Part shown: positions 1 through 7,560 of the stretch, one piece after another
Position numbering within the stretch: position 1 is the stretch's first letter
Layout of the letters: every line of letters begins with the position of its first letter
NCBI GenBank assembly: GCA_964540575.1
Contig: CAZINI010000059.1
Span: forward strand, 1 to 18,308
Reading direction: 5' to 3'
Length of the DNA: 18,308 nt
Source: UMGS1889 sp964540575
GTDB lineage: Bacteria; Bacillota; Clostridia; Oscillospirales; Ruminococcaceae
Notes under the pieces: generated by a model
Told to the model about the DNA's origin: nothing
Databases searched by the model: none
The model's input: only the letters and a program-made list of their open reading frames with translations
Translations under genes and position numbers: made by a program

Positions 1-93
1 GCATGGGGTGGTTTGCTTCTGCTGGTGTGTAATGGTATTTTTATGGGCTGCTATAATTATACCATATATAAGAATAATTATCAAGATATTTAG
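1..93 (+). CDS. C-terminal end of a small membrane protein (partial)
   Basis: Reading frame 1 is open from the window edge to a TAG at 91-93. It encodes about 30 residues with a hydrophobic stretch (WGGLLLLVCNGIF) followed by a short polar tail ending NNYQDI. This looks like the last membrane segment and tail of a protein that begins outside the window. The frame is followed after 13 bases by a strong RBS at 107-113 for the next, broken, frame. The family is not recognisable from so little sequence. A second frame stays open longer here but is less protein-like. Confidence 0.35.
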   Translation, partial: AWGGLLLLVCNGIFMGCYNYTIYKNNYQDI

Positions 94-117
94 AATAACA
101 GACGAAAAGGAGATAAT

Positions 118-225
118 ATGGCAAATAACTAATTTTTACAATTATTTGCTAGACTTAATAAAGCATTAAGCAAAGCACAAATTAAAACAGATATAAAGGA
201 AATTGAAAAACACCTTTTTATGTGA
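118..225 (+). pseudogene. Broken phage-structural-like ORF
   Basis: An excellent RBS (AAAAGGAG, 106-113) precedes ATG 118, but the frame hits TAA after four codons (MANN*). It then stays open for 30 more codons reading FLQLFARLNKALSKAQIKT and DIKEIEKHLFM before TGA. Repeated K-Q-I-x-x-D-I-K-x-x-E-K wording recalls N-termini of long phage structural proteins in Clostridia that begin M-A-x-x-x-F-L-Q-L-F-A. That resemblance is from memory and is weak. The clean RBS followed by an early stop suggests a decayed gene rather than chance. Bases 226-342 show no further supportable gene. Confidence 0.3.
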
Positions 226-342
226 GAACGACAGGACGATTGAAGCAGCCTTATTTTTATACAATACTGATTGTAAGAAGAGCTTTTCAACTATGAAGGA
301 AAGTATATCCCAAAAGCATATAAAAATATTTTCAGAAACCCC

Positions 343-385
343 TTGACAAATCGGTTTACATATGTTAGACTATATGTGTAGTCTA
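343..385 (+). promoter_or_regulatory. Promoter and BlaI-type operator of the blaI-blaR1-like operon
   Basis: TTGACA (343-348) is followed after 17 bases by TAGACT (366-371), a sigma-A type promoter. A perfect 7-bp inverted repeat, TAGACTA (366-372) and TAGTCTA (379-385) separated by six bases, covers the -10 and the likely start site. BlaI/MecI-family repressors bind short dyads of this kind, so autoregulation is the natural reading. The binding itself is inferred. Confidence 0.78.
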
Positions 386-417
386 CAAACAATAAACCAA
401 TGGAAGGGTATGATAAT

Positions 418-777
418 ATGAATATTAAGCTTGGAGAAATGGAAGGAAAGTTCGTTGACATTATCAGAGAAAATGAGGGTATTCCCTCGGGAGAACTGGT
501 AAAGATATGTGCGGAAGTGTTTAAGTGGAAAAAATCAACCACTTACACAATGCTCCGCCGCCTGTGTGACAAGGGAATATGCGAAAACAAAGACGGTCAC
601 GTTTCAACCGTTATTTCCAAAGAAGAAATTGCTGCTATCAAGACGGACAAGCTTATCGAGGAGGACTTCGGCGGTTCTCTCCCTCGTTTCCTTGCCGCTT
701 TTGCGGACAGAAAAAAGCTTTCCGCAAGTGAGATCGACGAAATTCAGCAGATGATTGACCGTTTCAGAGAGGAGTAA
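418..777 (+). CDS. BlaI/MecI/CopY-family transcriptional repressor
   Basis: 119 aa, the usual size for this family. It has an N-terminal winged helix (about residues 1-75), with recognition-helix wording WKKSTTYTMLRRLCDKG that matches the BlaI/MecI W-x-x-S-T-V-x-T-x-L-x-R-L-x-x-K-G signature. A helical dimerisation tail follows (SLPRFLAAFADRKKLSASEI). ATG 418 is chosen over the in-frame ATG 400 because GGAAGGG at 402-408 sits nine bases before 418. Known family role: a dimer represses its own operon and is removed by proteolysis triggered by the partner membrane protease. That partner follows three bases after the stop, so the two are a translationally close operon. The genes it controls elsewhere cannot be told from this window; nothing says it is specific for beta-lactams. 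Confidence 0.95.
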   Translation: MNIKLGEMEGKFVDIIRENEGIPSGELVKICAEVFKWKKSTTYTMLRRLCDKGICENKDGHVSTVISKEEIAAIKTDKLIEEDFGGSLPRFLAAFADRKKLSASEIDEIQQMIDRFREE

Positions 778-780
778 GCT

Positions 781-3522
781 ATGACAGATATTTTTATAAG
801 GGTCATAGAAATGAGCATTACCGCTTCTATTGTCATAGGCGTTGTTATGGTTCTGCGGCTGCTTCTCCGAAAGGCTCCGAAGGTGTTTTCCTATGTGCTT
901 TGGGCGGCGGCATTGTTCAGATTGCTGTGTCCTATCAGCTTTGAGCTGCCTTCTGCACCAATTCCAAGTGTTGAGATTCCATACAATTCGGAGGTTATTG
1001 AGGGCAACAAAAATGAGCTTGTTATCACACATTACGATAAGGAAAATGCCCATGCTCCCGAGCTTTCCGCATCGCAGACGGAGGTTCCCCAACAGGTGAC
1101 GGCTGTATCTGAACCTGTTTCGGAAATACCCCAAAAAAGGGAGATAAACTATATTGCCATTGCTTCATACATATGGGCACTTGCTGTTATTATAATGATT
1201 TATCGCGGAGTTGATTCATGGGTCAATCTTTCACGTTCTCTCAGGTCTGCACAGAAAATGGGAGAAAATGTGTATGTATCTTCCGTCATCTCCGACCCGT
1301 TTATTATGGGAATTATTCGCCCTAAGATTTATCTTCCCACAGGGCTTAACTGTACGGAAAGTGATCTTATTATCAGACACGAAAAGGCTCATATGCACAG
1401 AGGAGATCATATTGCAAAGCTTGTGATGTATGGGGCTTTGTGCGTACATTGTTTCAATCCTCTTGTATGGGTAATGTTCAGACTTTTTGAGCGTGATATG
1501 GAAATGTCATGCGATGAAAAGGTAACGGCAAATATGACAAAGGAGCAGAAGGCGGATTATTCTCAGACACTTTTGAAAATCTCCGCAAAGCCTACAGCGG
1601 CATTCACTGCCTGCTTCGGTGAGAACGGAACAAAGCAGAGAATAAAGAATGTGCTGAGCTTTAAGAAGCCTGCTGTTTGGGTGGTTATTATTCTTACACT
1701 TGCGGCGGCAGCTGTTTCGGTGATACTGTGTGCAAACAGACACAAAGAGGATACTCAGATTGTCGAAGAATATGATACTATTCAGAGAACCGATGCATTC
1801 AGCGCAAAAATGAAGGTTATTCCCTCGGACGAAAGCAATGATGAATATGCAATTGACTGTGTTATTACAAATCTGACCTCAGATGAATTAGCGGTTGATC
1901 TTTCTCACTTTTTCAGTTTGTGTTACAGTTCAAATATAGTCAGTCCCGTGTCATACGGTCCGACAGATGAATATACATTTGCACCGAATGAAAGCAAAAG
2001 CTTTGTATTTGATGTGCAAAAAGAATTAGTGGGTGATATTGACGATACCAAAGAAATAAACGGCTCCTGTGTTCTTGAAATAACGAACAGTGATAAATAT
2101 GAATATTATAACGTTATGCGTATCGATCCGTATATTATCGAAAATAATGGATTTCCCGAACTGTTTCAGACAATGGGAATAAACGGCAAACAAGCATATA
2201 TGAGCCGAGCAGACTATTACGGTAAGCATAATGATGAATATGAAAGACACAGCGAAACAGTTACAGATGAAGAAAGGACCAAGCAATATCGTGAGCAGCT
2301 TTATCCCGAGTACGGAGAGGCAATTGAACAGTGTACCTTTGTTTGTGAATATTTTCTTGTTCCGCTTTATGATGAAACGGGCGAGAATGTTGTTGATTAT
2401 TATCGCAGCGACTACGGCATTACGCCTATTCTGCCCGATGGTGATGAGCTTGTTATTTTTTCAAATGAAAACGGTGAAACAGAGATGTATCCGAAGCCTG
2501 TGCCTTCCGAATTGATGTCCGCTTGTGACAGCTATCTTACCGACTATTGGAGCAATATTGCCAAAACAGGGGAGCTTGACCCCAAAAAATACACCACGGA
2601 TAAGGATATGGCAGAGTTTATTGAAGCGGTAAAGTCAAAGGCTGCTGATACCGTTTCCCACGGAATTGATAAGGTGGAAGTGGAAATAGCTAATCGTAAT
2701 GTTAAATACGGTACAGCCGATGACACTACATGGGTATATATTGGAAGCTATACCGTAAATTGGATTCATAACGGAGAAATAACCAACACCCAAACGGGCT
2801 ATAATGCATATTTTGAGTTCAAAAATACAGATGACAGCCTTGATTTGGTCTGTGAAATTGACCTGTGGAGATGGCATAAAGAGCTTGGAATTAACCCGGA
2901 GCCTTATGAATTACCTCTTGATATTGATGTTTCCGAAGCAGCAAAGAAAATATATGCAGCTCAGGGACATTTACAGGATATGGATATGATTTCAGAAATG
3001 GGTCTGCCCGATGTGATCGACAATTGTGAATTGTGGGAAATGTTTTTCTTTTCAGATGTTTGGATAGATACAGAATCGCTGATAAATACGGTAGAGATAG
3101 ACGGCGTTCCCTATTATTCCGAATACAGGATCAAAGAGGATATGCCGCAGTTTATCCCAAATATTGAAAAGGTGTTGGGAGTATCGTTTGAGCATGCGGA
3201 GGACTATTATAAATTCCCGTTCACAACGGTTGAAGAAGTAAAGCAAAACGCTCAAAGGCTTTTCTCCGACAAATATATAGAAGCCGTTTTTTATAACTTT
3301 ACACAAATAAAGGAATATAACGGCTCTCTATATGCACAGCTTGGCGGAAGGGGAAATCCCGGAGGTTGGATGGCAAATGCGTATATTTACGACAGTTCTG
3401 ACAGCTTCATTGATTTTTCGGCTACATTTGTTGACAGCTTCATCGGCACTTATTCCCGCAGATACAAAATGATAAAGGAGGACGGCAGCTGGAAGATCGA
3501 TGAGATAGATTATATTGATTAG
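781..3522 (+). CDS. BlaR1-like M56 membrane metalloprotease with large extracellular sensor
   Basis: 913 aa. Hydrophobic segments lie near residues 5-28, 36-53, 125-142 and 299-317. The M56 zinc protease site is H200-E201-x-x-H204 (RHEKAHMHRGD), with the downstream acidic segment ERDMEMSCDE (about 237-246) expected to supply the third ligand. Family role: on sensing a signal, the protease is activated and the BlaI-type repressor is inactivated. In classical BlaR1/MecR1 the C-terminus is a penicillin-binding domain of about 250 aa. Here residues 320-913 (nearly 600 aa) show no SxxK...SxN...KTG arrangement I can see, so the ligand is probably not a beta-lactam. The last 100 residues (FPFTTVEEVKQNAQRLFSDK onward) look like a separate small domain found on cell-wall-related secreted proteins; this is tentative. 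Confidence 0.9.
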   Translation: MTDIFIRVIEMSITASIVIGVVMVLRLLLRKAPKVFSYVLWAAALFRLLCPISFELPSAPIPSVEIPYNSEVIEGNKNELVITHYDKENAHAPELSASQTEVPQQVTAVSEPVSEIPQKREINYIAIASYIWALAVIIMIYRGVDSWVNLSRSLRSAQKMGENVYVSSVISDPFIMGIIRPKIYLPTGLNCTESDLIIRHEKAHMHRGDHIAKLVMYGALCVHCFNPLVWVMFRLFERDMEMSCDEKVTANMTKEQKADYSQTLLKISAKPTAAFTACFGENGTKQRIKNVLSFKKPAVWVVIILTLAAAAVSVILCANRHKEDTQIVEEYDTIQRTDAFSAKMKVIPSDESNDEYAIDCVITNLTSDELAVDLSHFFSLCYSSNIVSPVSYGPTDEYTFAPNESKSFVFDVQKELVGDIDDTKEINGSCVLEITNSDKYEYYNVMRIDPYIIENNGFPELFQTMGINGKQAYMSRADYYGKHNDEYERHSETVTDEERTKQYREQLYPEYGEAIEQCTFVCEYFLVPLYDETGENVVDYYRSDYGITPILPDGDELVIFSNENGETEMYPKPVPSELMSACDSYLTDYWSNIAKTGELDPKKYTTDKDMAEFIEAVKSKAADTVSHGIDKVEVEIANRNVKYGTADDTTWVYIGSYTVNWIHNGEITNTQTGYNAYFEFKNTDDSLDLVCEIDLWRWHKELGINPEPYELPLDIDVSEAAKKIYAAQGHLQDMDMISEMGLPDVIDNCELWEMFFFSDVWIDTESLINTVEIDGVPYYSEYRIKEDMPQFIPNIEKVLGVSFEHAEDYYKFPFTTVEEVKQNAQRLFSDKYIEAVFYNFTQIKEYNGSLYAQLGGRGNPGGWMANAYIYDSSDSFIDFSATFVDSFIGTYSRRYKMIKEDGSWKIDEIDYID

Positions 3523-3524
3523 TT

Positions 3525-3617
3525 TCAACGGAGAACAAGGCGTTCAGGTAAATTTTTGAGTGCCTTGAGCTTACCCTCGTTGAAGGTTCTTCTTACGTTG
3601 ATTTGAGTGATTTTCCT
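3525..3617 (-). pseudogene. spoVG remnant (N-terminal fragment)
   Basis: On the minus strand the frame from about 3617 down to TGA (3525-3527) reads KITQINVRRTFNEGKLKAL and then NLPERLVLR. The first 18 residues align without gaps with the N-terminus of the intact SpoVG encoded just upstream (ISDVKIRKTFPTGNLKAI), with the diagnostic K-x-R-R/K-T-F-x-x-G-x-L-K-A pattern. No ATG precedes it, and after LKAL the resemblance to SpoVG stops. I read it as a decayed tandem copy cut on both sides. The same bases contain nested inverted repeats (TTCAACG 3524-3530 with CGTTGAA 3578-3584; CAAGGC 3536-3541 with GCCTTG 3562-3567), which may act as a weak terminator for the plus-strand operon. Confidence 0.55.
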
Positions 3618-3650
3618 AGTTGATAGTCTTTCTGTTAAATATTATGTGTA

Positions 3651-3683
3651 CAGCCCTCGCTTTCGTGTTGAAAACGAGGGCTG
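3651..3683 (-). terminator. Likely terminator after spoVG
   Basis: CAGCCCTCG (3651-3659) and CGAGGGCTG (3675-3683) form a 9-bp GC-rich stem about 33 bases past the spoVG stop. The loop can pair further (TTTC with GAAA). The T-run on the minus side is poor, so termination strength is uncertain. Confidence 0.5.
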
Positions 3684-3716
3684 CAATGGATTTGCGTCAC
3701 AATTGCTGCTTATTAC

Positions 3717-4010
3717 TTAGTCATCTGCGATCATATCGTTATAGATCTTTTCGAGAGCAACATGTCTGTCATATGCCGAAAGAATGATGCTGTCAAACTC
3801 AGCTCTTGTTTCGGCATCTATAGGATGAACGATGTCACGGAAAACGCCGTTTTCGTCCTTACGGCTAGGCATTGCTGCAAAGATCCTGTCATTGCCCTGT
3901 ACGATCTTGATATCGTGTACGGCAAGACAGTTGTCGATTGTAATGGACACAATTGCTTTAAGATTGCCAGTGGGGAAGGTCTTTCGAATTTTAACATCGG
4001 AAATATTCAT
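3717..4010 (-). CDS. spoVG: SpoVG family nucleic-acid-binding regulator
   Basis: 97 aa, the standard length. Family hallmarks are visible: a T-x-G-N-L-K-A-I-V-S-I-T-I-D strand pair, A-V-H-D-I-K-I-V-x-G, the F-A-A-M-P-S-R-K segment and F-R-D-I-V-H-P-I. ATG 4010 follows AAAGGCGG (about 4019-4026) at good spacing. SpoVG proteins bind RNA and DNA and alter septation, sporulation and virulence gene expression in Firmicutes. Versions carried on phages and plasmids also exist. Here it lies downstream of a phage/plasmid-type helicase operon on the same strand, separated by two terminator-like stems, so it probably has its own start signal. A weak TTGATT / TAATTT pair lies just upstream of the RBS. 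A decayed second copy lies directly downstream. Confidence 0.95.
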   Translation of the reverse strand: MNISDVKIRKTFPTGNLKAIVSITIDNCLAVHDIKIVQGNDRIFAAMPSRKDENGVFRDIVHPIDAETRAEFDSIILSAYDRHVALEKIYNDMIADD

Positions 4011-4090
4011 TATAAATTCCGCCTTTCATAAATTATTTTGGCTTGTCAGGGAATCAACAGCTGCCGGCATTGCCGTTGTTCCCCTAAATA

Positions 4091-4125
4091 CCTTTAAAAA
4101 CAAACCGCGGCGTTCCTGAACGCCG
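4091..4125 (-). terminator. Terminator-like stem with T-run, copy 2
   Basis: CGGCGTTC (4108-4115) and GAACGCCG (4118-4125) pair with a 2-base loop or a shortened stem. On the minus strand they are followed by a T-rich tail ending GTTTTTAAAGG. The tail (plus-strand CCTTTAAAAACAAACCG, from 4091) is repeated almost identically beside the next stem at 4192-4228, so this is a duplicated terminator module. Confidence 0.55.
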
Positions 4126-4191
4126 TTATCTCGGGAATTGAAAATAATTCAAGTACATCACGTAAATGCTTACCTTGATATATTTCAAACC

Positions 4192-4228
4192 CTTTAAAAA
4201 CGAACCGAGCGGTGCCCCGGCACCGCTC
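4192..4228 (-). terminator. Terminator of the helicase operon
   Basis: GAGCGGTGC (4207-4215), loop CCCG, GCACCGCTC (4220-4228) lies 19 bases past the helicase stop. It is followed on the minus strand by a tail containing GTTTTTAAAGGG. A clear intrinsic terminator of the minus-strand operon. Confidence 0.75.
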
Positions 4229-4246
4229 TTATATCGATCAAAAAAG

Positions 4247-5548
4247 TCATATCGGCCTATACAGCACTGCAATACCTTTGTAACCGCGAACCTCCTTGTT
4301 CTGAACGGTCTTTATATGTGTAGTCGGAATGATGTTCCATCTTTCGGCATTGTTATGAAGCCAGCTGCAGAATGTGTTCTGACTAAGAGCAGTCATCGCA
4401 TTCCTGCGGCACCAATCCTGATATGCTGCGTAAATATTATATGTGCTGTCACTATAATTACTTCTAAAGCATATATATGAGGTATCTCTGAGAAAGTCGG
4501 GAATATTGCAGCTTTCCGACTTTATATCGGCAATATTCTGATTAATTCTGTTGGAAAGAGTAAACTGATAATTGTTGCGGATAAGTCTCTGAAGTCCTTC
4601 AAACGACCACAGGAAGATCTGATCCTTTTCAGCGATCAATTTATCTGCGAGAAATGGATCATCGATCCTATTAGGATCCTTGGGCTTGGCATTCAAAATG
4701 ATAAGACGGCGGGTAAGGCCCTCAGATTTATCGTACAGGGACTTAGGAGAACCGTTGCCAAATCCAATAATACGGGAATAAAGTGTAGCCTGAAAGGACT
4801 GCTTTCCTTTTTCCTCAACATCAATGGGTGTTTCTGCCGTAACAAGATTTTTGATATTCTCCGTTGAAGACAGAGCTTTCATCGGAATATCATCATCTAC
4901 TAAGACAAGCTTGTTAATGAGATTGCTTTTGAAGAATTTATCGGTTTCAATACGGGTAAAGTTTGCCGTTATCATTGCCGATTGAAAGATCACCTTCAAA
5001 ACAACGCCTAAACGGGATTTTCCTTCTCCGCCGTTACCGATGATAAAAAGCATTTTCTGTGCCCTATTGCAGGGGATAAGACAGTAACCCAAATACTCCT
5101 GAAGAGTGGGTATATCTTCGGGATAAAACAGATCATTCAGAAAAGCTGAGAAGAACGGAGGTGCATGGGAACCGGTCGCGGCGGATGGATCATAGGTTAC
5201 ATTAAGACGGTTGAAGCATATCTTCAGTTCGGGAATCCACGTTCCGTCTGTATAAAGAGTGCCATTGGAAAGATGGATTTCGTCTTCCCTAGGAGCAAAG
5301 CTAGTATCATCGCAGTAAACCTTGAGTGTTGCAAGCACACTTTTTGTAATTGCATCAATTCTCCTGGGAATATTCTGCATAATGACTTTTGAGATCATCA
5401 TTGAAACATCGGCAGGGTTAACTTCTCCCATATAGTCATAAAATCTGTTTTGAGAATAGACCATGGGGTGATCTTTGGAAAACTCCTCGCAGAACAATAC
5501 TTCATTGACATTCCCTTTTTCGTCTTTCCAGATAGGACAATTATTCAT
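4247..5548 (-). CDS. D5/P4-family phage-plasmid SF3 helicase (no primase domain)
   Basis: 433 aa. Walker A GNGGEGKS at about 171-178, Walker B KLVLVDDD at about 213-220, SF3 motif C wording FGNGSP at about 263-268, then the arginine-rich EGLTRRLIIL. Residues 90-160 (NGTLYTDG ... FNRLNVTYDP) match the D5_N region that precedes the helicase. The C-terminal 60 residues (Y-x-A-Y-x-x-W-C-x-x-N) match the winged-helix tail of these proteins. Full-length P4/COG3378 proteins carry an N-terminal primase or prim-pol domain; this protein starts directly at the D5_N region, so priming must come from elsewhere. The role is inferred to be ATP-driven unwinding at the origin of a phage, plasmid or integrative element. 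ATG 5548 overlaps the stop of a 24-codon ORF (ATGA) and follows a GGGGGTGA RBS. Confidence 0.92.
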   Translation of the reverse strand: MNNCPIWKDEKGNVNEVLFCEEFSKDHPMVYSQNRFYDYMGEVNPADVSMMISKVIMQNIPRRIDAITKSVLATLKVYCDDTSFAPREDEIHLSNGTLYTDGTWIPELKICFNRLNVTYDPSAATGSHAPPFFSAFLNDLFYPEDIPTLQEYLGYCLIPCNRAQKMLFIIGNGGEGKSRLGVVLKVIFQSAMITANFTRIETDKFFKSNLINKLVLVDDDIPMKALSSTENIKNLVTAETPIDVEEKGKQSFQATLYSRIIGFGNGSPKSLYDKSEGLTRRLIILNAKPKDPNRIDDPFLADKLIAEKDQIFLWSFEGLQRLIRNNYQFTLSNRINQNIADIKSESCNIPDFLRDTSYICFRSNYSDSTYNIYAAYQDWCRRNAMTALSQNTFCSWLHNNAERWNIIPTTHIKTVQNKEVRGYKGIAVLYRPI

Positions 5549-5619
5549 CCGCTGTCACCCCCTTCGTAAGTAAAGAGGGGTATCTTGTTAATGAGGTACG
5601 CTGATTTTTTGATAAACAT
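5545..5619 (-). CDS. Micro-ORF of 24 codons coupled to the helicase
   Basis: ATG 5619 follows an AGAAAGGA RBS and encodes MFIKKSAYLINKIPL then FTYEGGDSG. Its TGA shares four bases (ATGA) with the helicase start. The RBS of the helicase lies inside it. This arrangement is typical of translational coupling, so it may act as a leader peptide rather than a functional protein. No recognisable family. Confidence 0.4.
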   Translation of the reverse strand: MFIKKSAYLINKIPLFTYEGGDSG

Positions 5620-5637
5620 AGCTGTAAATCCTTTCTG

Positions 5638-5844
5638 TCAAAATTTTTTGTCGGGTTTGGACAGCGCGTATTTACTGTCAAGAAGATGAAAAAATCCGCA
5701 GCTGTCAGAAATAGCTTCAGACAACAGCGGATAAGGGTGTTCATCATTAGTAATATTATTGCGCATAGAGATAATTCTATCGTGCAAAAAGAAAACTATA
5801 ATGCCCCACGGTGCTGTCAGTAGCTTGATGTAAGAAGGAAACAT
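5638..5844 (-). CDS. Small hypothetical protein, first ORF of the helicase operon
   Basis: 68 aa, unrecognised. The N-terminal half is hydrophobic (IKLLTAPWGIIVFFLHD); the C-terminal half is polar and ends in KPDKKF. It is the first open frame after a very good promoter and ends 18 bases before the micro-ORF that couples to the helicase. That context argues that it is real. Against it, the nearest RBS-like sequence (AAGGG, 5859-5863) is 14 bases from ATG 5844, longer than usual, and the amino acid composition is not strongly diagnostic. An overlapping frame (5541-5747) has no RBS and is less likely. Confidence 0.45.
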   Translation of the reverse strand: MFPSYIKLLTAPWGIIVFFLHDRIISMRNNITNDEHPYPLLSEAISDSCGFFHLLDSKYALSKPDKKF

Positions 5845-5870
5845 AAATTGAATCGTTTCCCTTGGTCAGT

Positions 5871-5899
5871 ATTCTATCACTAAAAAAGATAAATGTCAA
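5871..5899 (-). promoter_or_regulatory. Promoter of the helicase operon
   Basis: On the minus strand TTGACA (5899-5894), a 17-base spacer and TAGAAT (5876-5871) form a near-consensus sigma-A promoter. Transcription would start a few bases later and run through the 68-aa ORF, the micro-ORF and the helicase. It faces away from the repeat field that begins at about 6.2 kb, so this field sits directly upstream of the replication operon. Confidence 0.85.
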
Positions 5900-6240
5900 T
5901 AGTTTTTTCCAATATTTTTTATATTCGGCAAAATATATAAAAATTTCTTGATTATGGACTTCAGGTTAATTTGGCAGTAGATACGATTAAATAAGACTGT
6001 TTGTCGTAAATTATCAAAAATACCGTTTGTGCAATTTGACCAAAGCCAGCCCATGGACACAGCTGTACGGTGTATCGGACACACGGACGTTATGGAAAAT
6101 GACGTGCAAATGGCTTAAATACGTCGTTTGTGCTTGAAAATGTTTAGTTCGGGACGTCCGGACGGCATATTTTGAATTATCATGGATTTTTTTATTAGCT
6201 GCATAAGCATAATTTTCATAGGAAGCTCGAACCACCATTT
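5900..6240. other. Non-coding AT-rich spacer between helicase promoter and tandem repeats
   Basis: No supportable gene. The part 5900-6010 is strongly AT-rich with A/T runs. The remainder contains short echoes of the neighbouring repeat wording (for example CGTCGTTTGTG at about 6122) but no full unit. Open frames here lack ribosome binding sites and protein-like composition. Confidence 0.6.
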
Positions 6241-6860
6241 GTCACGCATAAGTATGTCTGCGAACGACGTAGGGAAGGGATTTTTACAGTTATGTGTCAC
6301 GCCGCGCCTTATGCTCTTGCACCGTACCCTTGACATTATTGTCAATAAGTTTACTGAGATGTGTGTCACGCATAAGTATGTCTGCAAATGACGTAGGGAA
6401 GGGATTTTTATAGTTGTGTGTCACGCCGCGCCTTATGCTCTTGCACCATACCCTTGACAATATTGTCAATAAGTTTGCTGAACTGTGTGTCACACATCAA
6501 AATGACTGCAAACGACGTAGGGAAGGGATTTTTATAGGAATGCGTGACGCCGCGCCTTATGCTCTTACACCATACCCTAGACAATATCGTCAATAAGTTT
6601 ACTGAGCTGTGTGTCACGCATAAATATCTCTGCAAACAACGTAGGGAAGGGCTTTTACAGTTTTGTGTGACGCCACGCCTTATGCTCATGCACCATACCC
6701 TAGACAATATCGTCAATAAGTTTACTGAGATGTGTGACACACATCAATATCTCTGCAAACGACGTAGGGAAGGGATTTTTGCAGTAATGTGTGACGCCGT
6801 GCCTTATGCTCATGCACCAAACTCCTGACATTATCGTTATTATTACTGTGACCGTGTGTG
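6241..6860. repeat. Five 124-bp tandem repeats
   Basis: Equivalent points (the GTCAC/GACAC preceding the CATAAG or CATCAA wording) fall at 6241, 6365, 6489, 6613 and 6736, a period of 124, 124, 124 and 123 bp. Conserved cores in each unit are CGCCTTATGCTC, a TTGACAATATTGTCAA-type palindrome, AATAAGTTTACTGA, GTGTGTCAC and ACGTAGGGAAGGGATTTTT. Copies differ by scattered substitutions, and the last decays after about 6835. The period is not a multiple of three and frames break at each unit, so it is not coding. The position beside a helicase operon suggests an origin, incompatibility or binding-site function; this is inference. Confidence 0.93.
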
Positions 6861-6919
6861 TACCTGAGGTACAACTTGAAGAAGCGACTGGGAGCAGGGG
6901 AGGGTAGGTGCTTAGGCTT

Positions 6920-7560
6920 TTTGTTCGCTGCACTGACGATTGAGTAAATCGTCAGCAAGTTCACTGAGCTGTGTGTCACACGGCTCAGTGATGAGGTATG
7001 GTGTGTGTCATGATTTGTTTGCTTTTCACACCATACCGAATAGGAAAAATGAGCAGCATTTTTCCGCAGCGAGAGTGTGGAGCATTCTCGCAAGAGCAGT
7101 TTCATAATAGTCCGGGGGACTGTTATGAAACCGAGGGGCGTAAGTTCCTCGTAAGGGCTTTTTTGCATTGCAAAAAAGTGGCTGAAGCGATAGCGTAAGA
7201 CAGCGGTGTCAGCTATGCTGACCACACGGAGTGTGTCACCGCCCCTTATGCTCTTCCCCATTTTGAGCTGTACTCCGAAACGTAAGTTGAGGAAACAGCG
7301 ACGCACCGCGTATCTACGCGGTTTGGAGGAGTTGCATCGATGCAACTCGGGCACTTGTGCCCCGTGCAACTTTTGCAATTTTGTTGCATCGTGTGTCACA
7401 AACGACGTATCTACGTGGTTGCATTTTGCAAAAATGCAACTCGTTTTGGGTCGTTGTGTCACACAGTTGCAAAAGTTGCACTCAGGCAAAATCGGGTTAC
7501 TTTTTATGCTATTTTGCCGTCGCAATGAAAGTGTATTTCCGTTTATGTCTCGTGGTGTTT
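6920..7560. repeat. Palindrome-dense non-coding field
   Basis: At least nine inverted repeats stand side by side. Examples: TGACGATT with AATCGTCA at about 6935-6957; GTTTCATAA-t-AGTCC with GGACT-g-TTATGAAAC at 7099-7131; CTTTTTTGC with GCAAAAAAG at 7158-7178; the 20-bp perfect palindrome GAGTTGCATCGATGCAACTC at 7329-7348; GGGCAC with GTGCCC just after it; GTTGCATTTT with AAAATGCAAC at 7418-7440. GTGTGTCAC and CAAACGACGTA, words from the 124-bp unit, recur up to about 7460, so the field may have grown from the same repeat stock. Long open frames crossing it are artefacts of the palindromes. Confidence 0.85.

Noticed and set aside
604..1134. A 176-codon minus-strand frame
   Set aside because: It is the antisense shadow of the BlaI/BlaR1-like genes and has no start signal.
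6290..6828. Several overlapping frames with repeated peptides such as TPRLMLLHHTLDNIVNKF
   Set aside because: They come from the 124-bp repeats. The period is not divisible by three, so the frame shifts at each unit and no single protein can hold the repeats.
6241..6860. CRISPR array
   Set aside because: The repeats are 124 bp, contiguous and without unique spacers, and no cas gene is in the window.
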